DNA from: Planctomycetota bacterium
Lineage (GTDB): Bacteria; Planctomycetota; Planctomycetia; Pirellulales; UBA1268
Direction of reading: 5' to 3'
Length of the DNA: 13,821 nucleotides
Assembly (NCBI GenBank): GCA_003669255.1
Contig: QWPO01000054.1
Coordinates: 1 to 13,821, forward strand
This document shows positions 7,455-13,821 of this stretch, piece by piece. The notes below the pieces were generated by a model, which was not told the origin of the DNA, searched no databases, and saw nothing but the letters and a program-made list of their open reading frames with translations. Both the position numbers and the translations under genes were made by a program. Positions within the stretch are counted from its first letter, which is position 1; the number at the start of each line of letters is the position of its first letter.

Positions 7455-10400
7455 ATGAAACTTGGACGACTGATCGGCGATACAGCGGCGCGGATTCCGA
7501 TGGTTGGTCGACACTTCCGCGGCCTCCAGGGCCGCATGCGTCGAGCCCGTATCGGGGCCGGCCCCGTAGCTTTTTCCCCGACCCGGCCCACCGCCACCTA
7601 CCTGCCTTCGCAGGAGGCCGCGTGGCGTGCTCCCAGCGCGGTGCGGGTGGCGGTCGTGATTCCGGTCTACCGCGGGCTCGATGAGACGCGGCGCTGCCTG
7701 GCAAGCGTGCTCGCGCACCGCGACGATCTGCCAGCCGAAATCATCGTTGTCGATGACTGCTCGCCCGAGCCGGGGATGTCGAGTTGGCTGCGTGAGCTTG
7801 CGGCGGAGGGGTCGATCACCCTGCTCCGCAACGAAGTCAATCGGGGCTTCGTCGCCTCAGTCAACCGAGGCATGGCAGCGGCCGGTGATCGCGATGTGGT
7901 GCTGCTCAACAGCGATACGGAGGTGCCCTCCAACTGGCTGTCACGACTGGCGGGCCACGCCTATTCGTCTCCGCGGATTGGCAGCGTGACCCCGTATTCG
8001 AACAATGCGACCATCTGCAGCTGGCCGGGGGTGCAAGGAGGGGCGTTGCCGCCGGGCCGCACCGTCGTCGACATGGATGCCGCGTTCCTTGCCGCCAATC
8101 GTGGCCGTCAGGTCGACATCCCGACCGCGGTCGGCTTCTGCATGTACATTCGCCGCGATTGCCTCGCAGCCGTGGGAGGTTTCGATGAGGAGACCTTCGG
8201 CCGCGGCTACGGTGAAGAGAACGACTTCTGCCTGCGGGCCACGGCCGCCGGGTGGCAGCATGTGTTGGCCTGCGACACGTTCGTGTTCCACGCCGGCGAG
8301 ACGAGCTTCGGCAAGGATTCTCCCGAACGGGCCCGGGCGTGGTCGCTGCTGACCGCCCGCTATCCCCACTACGCGGCAACGGTCGCCCGCCACATCGAGG
8401 CCGACGAGGCCGCCACGAGCCGGTTTGCGGCCACGGCTGCGCTCTTTCGCCAGGCCGCGGAGCCGACGATTCTCGTCGTCATGCACGCCTTGGGCGGTGG
8501 CACCGACCGCCACGTCCGCGATGTGCAGTCGGCCGTTGGTTCGCGGGCCAACTTCCTGCGGCTCGAGCCCCGTCATGGTGGGCTGGTCCTGTCAGCCCCA
8601 GGCCTCCCGGGCCATCCGGAGGCGGTCTTCCGCATCGATCAGCTCGGCGAGCTCGTCGCCGTGCTGCAGTCCTGCGGCACCGACCGCGTGCACGTGCACC
8701 ACTGGCTCGGCTACGACGCCTCGCTGCGTACGCTCCTCGACCGCCTCGGCGTGCCGTTTGACGTGACGATCCACGACTACTTCTCAGTCTGCCCGCAGAT
8801 CAATCTCCTGCCGACGCCTACCTCCCAGCACTGCGGCGAGCCGGACGCGGCGACGTGCAACGCCTGCATCGCCGGACGGCCGCAGTTTGGCGCGACCAAC
8901 ATCACCGACTGGCGCATGCGGCATGCCTGGCTCCTCAACGAAGCGGAGCGGGTGATTTGCCCGAGTGTCGATGCCCGCGACCGTATCGCCCGCTATGCGC
9001 CGCATGCCAGGGTCGTGGCGGTCTCCCACGAGCCCGTCCGGCGAGGCTCATGGCACGTGCGGTCCACGCCGCCGCAGCCCGGCGAGCCGATGCGGATCGG
9101 AGTGATCGGCGTGATCGCCCAGCACAAGGGGCTCGACGCCCTCGTCGCGGCCATTGAGGCCGCCGATCCTGGCGAGTTCGAGTTCGTGGTCATTGGTTCG
9201 TGCGATCCGAAGCTCCCTCGCCACCTGCGTCACCGCGTGACGGAGACCGGCCCTTACGAGGAGGCCGATCTGCAGGGCCTTCTCGCCGCCGCACAACTCC
9301 ATGCCGCCTGGTTCCCGGCCACGTGGCCGGAAACCTACAGCTACACGCTCTCCGCAGCCATCGATGCCGAACTGCCGATTGTGGCCCCTGCGATGGGCGC
9401 GTTCCCCGAGCGGCTCGCCGAGCGACCGCTCACCTGGCTCGTGCAGCCCACGCGCGATGGCGCGGCACTGCTGAACACGTTCACGGCGGTGCGGTCGATG
9501 CTGCTCGCGCAGGTTGGCCCGGCGGCGGGGCCGCGGGCCGCAGATCCAGTTTCCTACTATCCGCAGGCCTATCTGGCACCACTTACGAGCAGGAACCGAC
9601 AGCGGCCCGATCGGCTGACGTCGCTCCGTCGGAAAGGCCTGACCTCGGTGCTCGTGCTGCCGGATCGATACGACAACGGCACGATCTCACCGTGCGGCTT
9701 CATCCGGCTCGTGCAGCCGTTCGATGCGCTGGCGGCGATGCACCCCGACGTGCTTGTGGAGGTCGTCGACCTCGAAGCTGCCCTCGCGCGCGACGCCGAC
9801 GTGTTGGTCTGCCAGCGCCACGTCACCGCCGATCTGGCCACGGCCGAGCAGCTGATCGAGCATTGTCGGGCTCGCGGCATGAAGCTGATCTATGACCTTG
9901 ACGACGACCTCGTCTCGATCCCCCCCTCGCACCCGGAGGCCGCCCGGCTCGAAAACCTTGCGACCATCGTCAGGCGGTTCCTGGAGAGTGCCGACCGCGT
10001 CTGGCTGGCGACTCCAGAGCTGCAGCGCCGGCTTGCCCCCAAACTTTGCGACTCGGAAGTCGTGGCCAACAAGCATGACGAACGGATCTGGCGACACTCC
10101 GCCAGACGGTCGGATGTCATGGGAACTCAGTCCGTGCGGATCGTCTACATGGGAACCGCGACGCACGACGAGGAGCTGGATTTCCTGCAGCCGATCGCCG
10201 AATCGCTCCAGCGGCAGTTCGGACGCCAGGTTCGCTTTGAAGTCGTGGGCGTGGCGAGCCGTGGGCAGCTGGCCCGCTGCTTCCATCGGGTGATGCCCGA
10301 GGAAGGGCCTGCCTCGCAGACCTACCCGGGCTTCGTCGAATGGTTCTGTCGCCAACACTGGGACATCGCCGTGTCGCCGCTCATCGACAGCCCGTTCAAC

Positions 10401-10706
10401 CGCTGCAAGTCGGCGATCAAGCTGTTTGATTATGCCGCCCTCGCCCTCCCCGTGGTGGCGTCGCAACATGCCGAGTACGACGCGGCGTTTGGCGGCGACC
10501 ACGGCGTGCAGCTGGTCGAGAACACCGTCACTGCCTGGTGCGACGCGCTGTCGCGTCTCGTCATCGACGTCGAGGCTCGCCGCTGCGAGGGCCAGAAGGT
10601 CGTCCAGCACTACCGTGACCATCACATCCTCGGCGCCGATCCGCAAGTCCTGCGGGAGGCGATCCGCCGCGGCCTTGCGCCCCGCCCGGCACAGCGAGCC
10701 GCATGA
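7455..10706 (+). CDS. Three-module glycosyltransferase (GT2-like + GT4-like + second GT-B-like)
   Basis: 1083 residues, a large cytoplasmic or membrane-associated sugar transferase with three consecutive modules. Module 1 (about 63-335) is a GT2-type GT-A domain: VVIPVYRG 67-74, VVDDCS 98-103, the NSDTE metal-binding motif 152-156, and GYGEENDFCLRA 251-262 with the catalytic acidic pair. Module 2 (about 336-710) is GT4-like: VHVHHWLG, IHDYFSVCP with four cysteines at 446, 460, 468 and 471, RIGVIGVIAQHKGLD 547-561, and PETYSYTLSAA where the second family glutamate is Ala634. Module 3 (about 728-1083) is another GT-B-like unit: IYDLDDDL 812-819, RIVYMGTATHDEELDFL, and NRCKSAIKLFDYAALALPVVAS. 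Several in-frame ATGs exist (7257, 7371, 7392, 7455); 7455 fits codon use and the family's basic N-terminus, without a clear ribosome binding site. The stop overlaps the methyltransferase start (ATGA). Probably builds several linkages of one surface glycan. Confidence 0.88.
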   Translation: MKLGRLIGDTAARIPMVGRHFRGLQGRMRRARIGAGPVAFSPTRPTATYLPSQEAAWRAPSAVRVAVVIPVYRGLDETRRCLASVLAHRDDLPAEIIVVDDCSPEPGMSSWLRELAAEGSITLLRNEVNRGFVASVNRGMAAAGDRDVVLLNSDTEVPSNWLSRLAGHAYSSPRIGSVTPYSNNATICSWPGVQGGALPPGRTVVDMDAAFLAANRGRQVDIPTAVGFCMYIRRDCLAAVGGFDEETFGRGYGEENDFCLRATAAGWQHVLACDTFVFHAGETSFGKDSPERARAWSLLTARYPHYAATVARHIEADEAATSRFAATAALFRQAAEPTILVVMHALGGGTDRHVRDVQSAVGSRANFLRLEPRHGGLVLSAPGLPGHPEAVFRIDQLGELVAVLQSCGTDRVHVHHWLGYDASLRTLLDRLGVPFDVTIHDYFSVCPQINLLPTPTSQHCGEPDAATCNACIAGRPQFGATNITDWRMRHAWLLNEAERVICPSVDARDRIARYAPHARVVAVSHEPVRRGSWHVRSTPPQPGEPMRIGVIGVIAQHKGLDALVAAIEAADPGEFEFVVIGSCDPKLPRHLRHRVTETGPYEEADLQGLLAAAQLHAAWFPATWPETYSYTLSAAIDAELPIVAPAMGAFPERLAERPLTWLVQPTRDGAALLNTFTAVRSMLLAQVGPAAGPRAADPVSYYPQAYLAPLTSRNRQRPDRLTSLRRKGLTSVLVLPDRYDNGTISPCGFIRLVQPFDALAAMHPDVLVEVVDLEAALARDADVLVCQRHVTADLATAEQLIEHCRARGMKLIYDLDDDLVSIPPSHPEAARLENLATIVRRFLESADRVWLATPELQRRLAPKLCDSEVVANKHDERIWRHSARRSDVMGTQSVRIVYMGTATHDEELDFLQPIAESLQRQFGRQVRFEVVGVASRGQLARCFHRVMPEEGPASQTYPGFVEWFCRQHWDIAVSPLIDSPFNRCKSAIKLFDYAALALPVVASQHAEYDAAFGGDHGVQLVENTVTAWCDALSRLVIDVEARRCEGQKVVQHYRDHHILGADPQVLREAIRRGLAPRPAQRAA

Positions 10707-11689
10707 TGGCATCCTACGACCTCGACCAGCCGGCGACCGCCGCGACCTTCGACGAGACAGCCTACCTGCGAGCCAATCCAGACGTCGCCCAAGCCGTGCG
10801 CGACGGCCACGTCGCCTCCGGTCGTCAGCACTTCGATCTCTATGGGCATCGGGATGCGCCCCGCCGCATGATGCGGATGACGGAGCGGATTCACGAGGCC
10901 AAGCGGCGGAAGCTCCGCCGCATTCTCCCGCTTCTCCGTTCCGATGCGGCAGCGGTGGAGCACGATGACCACGTTGATTGCCTGCCAGCGGTGATGAAGT
11001 CCCGCTGGAACATCAGCGACACGGAGGCGGTCTCCGCCCATCCATACAACGACGACATCATGCAGCTTGTCGGTCGCTACGAGAACGGCCTCGTGCTCGA
11101 CGCCGGTGCTGGGAAACGGTCCGTCTACTTTGACAACGTGGTGAACTACGAGATCGTTGCCTACGACACGACCGATGTGGTCGGCGTGGGCGAGGAGCTG
11201 CCCTTTGCCGACGGCTCGTTCGACGCCGTGGTGTCGACGGCGGTGCTGGAGCACGTCAAGGACCCGTTTCGCTGTGCTCGTGAGATTGCCCGCGTGCTGA
11301 AGCCGGGGGGCGAGCTCTATTGCGTGGTCCCGCTGCTCGCGCCGCTCCACGGCTACCCACATCATTACTACAACATGACGGACCAGGGAATCCGGAATCT
11401 CTTCGCCGACCTGCTCGAGGTGGAGCGGGTCGAGGTGTCGCGCCACCTGCTACCAATCTGGGCGTTGACATGGATCTGCTCCCGTTGGGCGGAGGGGCTC
11501 TCCGGCGCCACGAAGGACGAGTTCCTCGGCATGCGAATCGCGGACTTCATAGGCTCTCCGGTGCCGCATCTCGACCAGCGATATGTGACCGGGCTGTCGG
11601 CCACCGTGAACTCCGAACTGGCCGCCGGGCATGCCCTGTTCGCCCACAAGCCGCCCAGCCCCGTCTCTGGTCGACGTCCGAACGAGTGA
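10703..11689 (+). CDS. SAM-dependent methyltransferase with N-terminal FD-YL repeat
   Basis: 328 residues. Residues 15-55 are a repeat of the FD..YL..NPDVA type. Then a basic linker (EAKRRKLRRIL) and, from about 105 on, a class I methyltransferase core: GLVLDAGAG at 129-137 (motif I, SAM binding), a DTTDVVGVGEELPF segment ending at 168, FDAVVSTAVLEHV at 173-185 (post motif II) and REIARVLKPGGELYCVVP after it. HGYPHHYYNMT at 216-226 is characteristic of a methyltransferase group often found in polysaccharide clusters and may be near the acceptor site. Motif I ends GAGKRS rather than GxGxG, which I believe is usual in that group. It overlaps the glycosyltransferase stop as ATGATG, so the ATG at 10703 or the next at 10706 may be used. 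Likely O-methylates a sugar of the glycan made by its neighbours; the acceptor is inferred. Confidence 0.87.
   Translation: MMASYDLDQPATAATFDETAYLRANPDVAQAVRDGHVASGRQHFDLYGHRDAPRRMMRMTERIHEAKRRKLRRILPLLRSDAAAVEHDDHVDCLPAVMKSRWNISDTEAVSAHPYNDDIMQLVGRYENGLVLDAGAGKRSVYFDNVVNYEIVAYDTTDVVGVGEELPFADGSFDAVVSTAVLEHVKDPFRCAREIARVLKPGGELYCVVPLLAPLHGYPHHYYNMTDQGIRNLFADLLEVERVEVSRHLLPIWALTWICSRWAEGLSGATKDEFLGMRIADFIGSPVPHLDQRYVTGLSATVNSELAAGHALFAHKPPSPVSGRRPNE
10745..10867 (+). other. FD-YL-NPDVA protein repeat (N-terminus of the methyltransferase)
   Basis: TFDETAYLRANPDVAQAV followed by SGRQHFDLYGHRDAPRR matches the frame FD..YL..NPDVA....HY...G..E.R seen twice in the sulfotransferase C-terminus. It precedes the catalytic domain and is absent from most stand-alone methyltransferases of this type. 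Confidence 0.7.
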
Positions 11690-11697
11690 GTCGTGCG

Positions 11698-13662
11698 ATG
11701 CCGTTGGTCGACCGTCCTTCATCGTCACGACGTGACATCATCGACGGCCTCATTACGGCGGCCCTCGTGAGCATCATCACGCTGGCCGTCACCCGACATC
11801 CGCAGGGCCCGGCCACTGGCGGGCTCGATTCCTCGTGGAGCAGCGTGCTGCGGTATGCCCACGACCACGGGCTCGACTTCGGCACCGATGTCGTGTTCAC
11901 CTACGGACCGCTCGGTTATGCGAACACCGGGGCCTACTCCGGTGGTCCGATCTTGCTTTCGGCGTGGGTGCGCACGGTCATCACGCTGTTCATCGTGGCG
12001 CCCATCGTGCTCGTTGCCCGCCGGCTCTCCTGGCAGGCGGGCATGGCGCTGCTGCTGCTCGTGGCGGCTCTGCGATTGATGCGGATCTGCGGCCTCGACG
12101 GCCTCGTGCAGGCAGCTTTGTGCTGCTGGGGCCTCCTCGCGTTCACGGCTGACTCGGGTGGGCCGCGGCCGAGCCGTTCCATCGTGACGATCTGCATGGC
12201 GATGGCCATGTGCGTGGCTCTCGTCGGGCTCGCAAAGTTTTCGTGGCTCCTCGCCGGCGGTGCCACGGTGTGCGCCGTCGCGATCGACCTTGGCCTCCGC
12301 GGCCGCCCCCGGCTCGCGGCGGCGACGATCGCGGCAACCGGAGGACTGTGGCTTGCCGGCTGGGCCGCCCTCGGCCAGCCGTTCGTCAACATCCCCGCCT
12401 ACCTCGCTGGAGCGTGGCACGTCGCGTCAGGATATGCGAAGGCCATGGGCACGCGCGGCCCCGGCAGCTTTTTTGTTCTGGCGCTGCTGGCCACCGGGGC
12501 GTGCGCCGCCGGCGTCGTGCTCCGCAGTCGGGCGGCAGCCCTCCCTGGCCAGAGTCGCCTCCCGATGCGCCGCTGGCTGCTCATGCTGTGGCTCCTCGGC
12601 ATGCTGTTTCTCGGCTGGAAACATGGGGTGGTCCGTGCGGCGGCCGGTGACACGCACATCACGGCCCTGCTGGCCCAGTGCGTTGTGCTCGCCTTCGCAC
12701 TCCCGATCATTCCTGTCGTGCATCCGAGGGTGGAGCGTGTGGGCCCGACCTTGGGCTGGGGCGTGGCGATCCTCGCGCTGACGCTGGCCCACTGGATGCA
12801 GTTCGGCTCACTCGAGGAAGGCGTGGCCCAGACGATCCGACGCATTCCAGCCAATGCCCTCGCTCTGGCCCGGCCCGAGGGCCACCGCCGCATGCTCGAA
12901 CATCTGTGGGAGCAGGCCCGCGGCGCACTCGCGTTGCCCGCCGCCAAAGACCTGGTCGGCGCGGCACCGGTCGATGTCTTCGGCTACAGCCAGGACTATG
13001 CGATTGCCAACGACCTGAACTACGTGCCGCGGCCCGTGTTTCAGAGCTACTCGGTCTATAACCGTCAGCTTGCCGAACTGAACGACCGGTTTTATCAGTC
13101 GCCGCGGGCTCCGGACTGGGTGCTCTTCGAACTTGGGTCGATCGACGGCCGCTACCCGGGGCTCGAGGACTCGCTCGCCCTGCGCACGATCCTGCACGAC
13201 TACCGAAATGCCGGCACCGACCGCCAGTTCCTCGTGCTGCACCGGGAGCGGCGCGAACCGGTCCGGCTCGAACTCCTCGCCAGCGGCACGGCGCGAGTGG
13301 GCGAACGCATCGACGTTGGAGCGCATCGTCCCCGTGACCTGTGGTTGGAAGTCGATACCTCTCCCGGCATTCTTGCGCGACTGGAGACATTCGTGCTGCG
13401 GCCGCCGCCGCTGCGACTTCGGGTCTGGGCGGATGGTTTTCCCGCCGAGGGATATGCCTACAACGCCCCGGCCCCGATGCTCGCCACCGGCTTCATCGCC
13501 AGTCCGGTGCTTGGTGAAACAGCCGACGCCGCCGCGTTGTTGGCGGGCAAGCCCGCCCGGCTCCTGCAGGCCTTCGCGGTCGAAACGAGCGCCCGCGGCC
13601 GCAACACCCGGGTCCGCTACCGGCTCTACGCGATCGTGGGCGGACTCGTGGGCCAGGAGTGA
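11698..13662 (+). CDS. Polytopic membrane protein of unnamed family, possibly GT-C-like
   Basis: 654 residues. About ten membrane segments are visible, starting at residues 14-33 and ending near 352-369, followed by a soluble region of about 280 residues with no hydrophobic helix. After the first segment comes GLDSSWSSVLRYAHDHG (Asp44) and then FTYGPLGY at 66-73; this DSSW...FTYGPLG pattern defines a membrane protein family I recognise but cannot name, spread in planctomycetes and other bacteria. GLAKFSWLLAG lies near 176-186. The soluble part has VDVFGYSQDYA (425-435), NYVPRPVFQSYSVYNRQL, and LGSIDGRYPGLEDS. An acidic residue in the first outer loop is typical of GT-C transferases that use lipid-linked sugars, so transfer or modification of a glycan at the membrane is a reasonable guess, not a demonstrated function. 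Start ATG 11698 lies 8 bases after the methyltransferase stop; the longer frame from 11320 only overlaps that gene. Confidence 0.83.
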   Translation: MPLVDRPSSSRRDIIDGLITAALVSIITLAVTRHPQGPATGGLDSSWSSVLRYAHDHGLDFGTDVVFTYGPLGYANTGAYSGGPILLSAWVRTVITLFIVAPIVLVARRLSWQAGMALLLLVAALRLMRICGLDGLVQAALCCWGLLAFTADSGGPRPSRSIVTICMAMAMCVALVGLAKFSWLLAGGATVCAVAIDLGLRGRPRLAAATIAATGGLWLAGWAALGQPFVNIPAYLAGAWHVASGYAKAMGTRGPGSFFVLALLATGACAAGVVLRSRAAALPGQSRLPMRRWLLMLWLLGMLFLGWKHGVVRAAAGDTHITALLAQCVVLAFALPIIPVVHPRVERVGPTLGWGVAILALTLAHWMQFGSLEEGVAQTIRRIPANALALARPEGHRRMLEHLWEQARGALALPAAKDLVGAAPVDVFGYSQDYAIANDLNYVPRPVFQSYSVYNRQLAELNDRFYQSPRAPDWVLFELGSIDGRYPGLEDSLALRTILHDYRNAGTDRQFLVLHRERREPVRLELLASGTARVGERIDVGAHRPRDLWLEVDTSPGILARLETFVLRPPPLRLRVWADGFPAEGYAYNAPAPMLATGFIASPVLGETADAAALLAGKPARLLQAFAVETSARGRNTRVRYRLYAIVGGLVGQE

Positions 13663-13709
13663 TACGGGGCACACGCAACCCTGAGGCGTTCACGACGCTC
13701 GGGGCTGCT

Positions 13710-13821
13710 CGTGCCCGTCGCCGGACGCTCGCTGCGCCCATCCTGGGCTTCGCTCGCTCGATGCTTTCTCCGCTTCGCCATCCTGGCTGCGCGGAGAAAG
13801 CAACGCCGGCTCCCGGGCACG
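13710..13821. repeat. Nested inverted-repeat element (three-way-junction-like)
   Basis: Outer arms CGTGCCCG (13710-13717) and CGGGCACG (13814-13821) pair over 8 bp, and after a small internal loop GCCGG (13720-13724) pairs with CCGGC (13806-13810). Inside lie two hairpins: GCCCA-TCC-TGGGC (13736-13748), and an 11-bp perfect stem GCTTTCTCCGC (13763-13773) with GCGGAGAAAGC (13791-13801), capped by GCCA-TCC-TGGC (13777-13787). Both hairpin tips carry CCATCCTGG, exactly 40 bases apart. There is no T-run after any stem. It may end transcription of the glycan operon, but its organisation suggests a dispersed palindromic element. It stops at the last base of the window, so it could be longer. Confidence 0.65.
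13763..13801 (+). terminator. Strong hairpin, possible terminator of the glycan operon
   Basis: An 11-bp perfect stem with a 17-base loop that itself pairs over 4 bp, about 100 bases after the stop of the last gene. It is the strongest hairpin seen near the operon end, but it lacks a following T-tract, so intrinsic termination is only one possible role. Confidence 0.3.

Larger units (their letters stand above)
13663..13821. other. Gene-free end of window
   Basis: No credible coding sequence is seen after the membrane protein stop. The minus-strand frame at 13626-13820 is arginine-rich, lacks recognisable motifs and overlaps both the preceding gene and the palindromic element, so it is treated as spurious. 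The stretch is mostly taken up by the nested inverted repeats listed separately. Confidence 0.6.

Noticed and set aside
7116..7718. Upstream extension of the sulfotransferase frame (start at 7718 or 7247)
   Set aside because: The added residues have no motif, cover the divergent intergenic region and part of the glycosyltransferase gene, and the ATG at 7247 has no ribosome binding site. The P-loop normally sits at the very N-terminus.
11320..11697. Upstream extension of the membrane protein frame
   Set aside because: It lies wholly over the conserved methyltransferase sequence and its stop; the ATG at 11698 gives a normal first membrane helix.
13626..13820. 64-residue minus-strand frame at the window end
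   Set aside because: Arginine-rich, no motif or ribosome binding site, and built mostly from the palindromic element.
1..13821. tRNA, rRNA, CRISPR array or insertion sequence
   Set aside because: Looked for on both strands; no cloverleaf, rRNA-like segment, regular spaced repeats or transposase was found.

Overview
The window is about 13.8 kb of GC-rich DNA with almost no intergenic space. The gene content (Obg, type III pantothenate kinase, RsfS, ArgRS and an EF-G paralogue in one run, followed by a surface-glycan locus) and the high GC suggest a planctomycete, possibly of the Pirellulales. That placement is an inference from family resemblance; there is no rRNA or other marker here to prove it.

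Region 1 (1-5598, + strand) is a housekeeping operon: the 3' end of obg (cut by the window), coaX, rsfS, argS and an EF-G-type GTPase gene. Each start overlaps the preceding stop (ATGA at the first three junctions, TAATG at the fourth), which points to translational coupling. Obg, RsfS and EF-G act on the ribosome, ArgRS charges tRNA, and CoaX commits pantothenate to coenzyme A, so the operon is devoted to ribosome function and growth. Its promoter lies outside the window.

Region 2 (5607-13662) appears to be a cell-surface glycan locus arranged around a divergent promoter region (7116-7454). Leftward is a sulfotransferase-like protein with a long coiled coil and C-terminal FD-YL / HYL-G-EGR repeats; it ends 8 bp from the EF-G gene, which it faces. 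Rightward are a 1083-residue protein with three glycosyltransferase modules (GT-A, then two GT-B-like), a class I SAM-dependent methyltransferase carrying a related FD-YL-NPDVA repeat at its N-terminus, and a polytopic membrane protein of an unnamed, possibly GT-C-like family. Together they look able to assemble, methylate, sulfate and perhaps transfer or export a glycan. The substrate cannot be read from sequence.

Region 3 (13663-13821) has no credible gene. It holds a nested set of inverted repeats that fold into a three-way-junction-like structure reaching the last base of the window: a terminator or, more likely, a dispersed palindromic element.

No tRNA, rRNA, CRISPR array or insertion-sequence transposase was seen. 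The most unusual items are the repeat module shared by the sulfotransferase and the methyltransferase, the triple glycosyltransferase fusion with an apparently altered middle active site, the noncanonical G4 motif in Obg, the atypical EF-G switch region and the terminal palindromic element.
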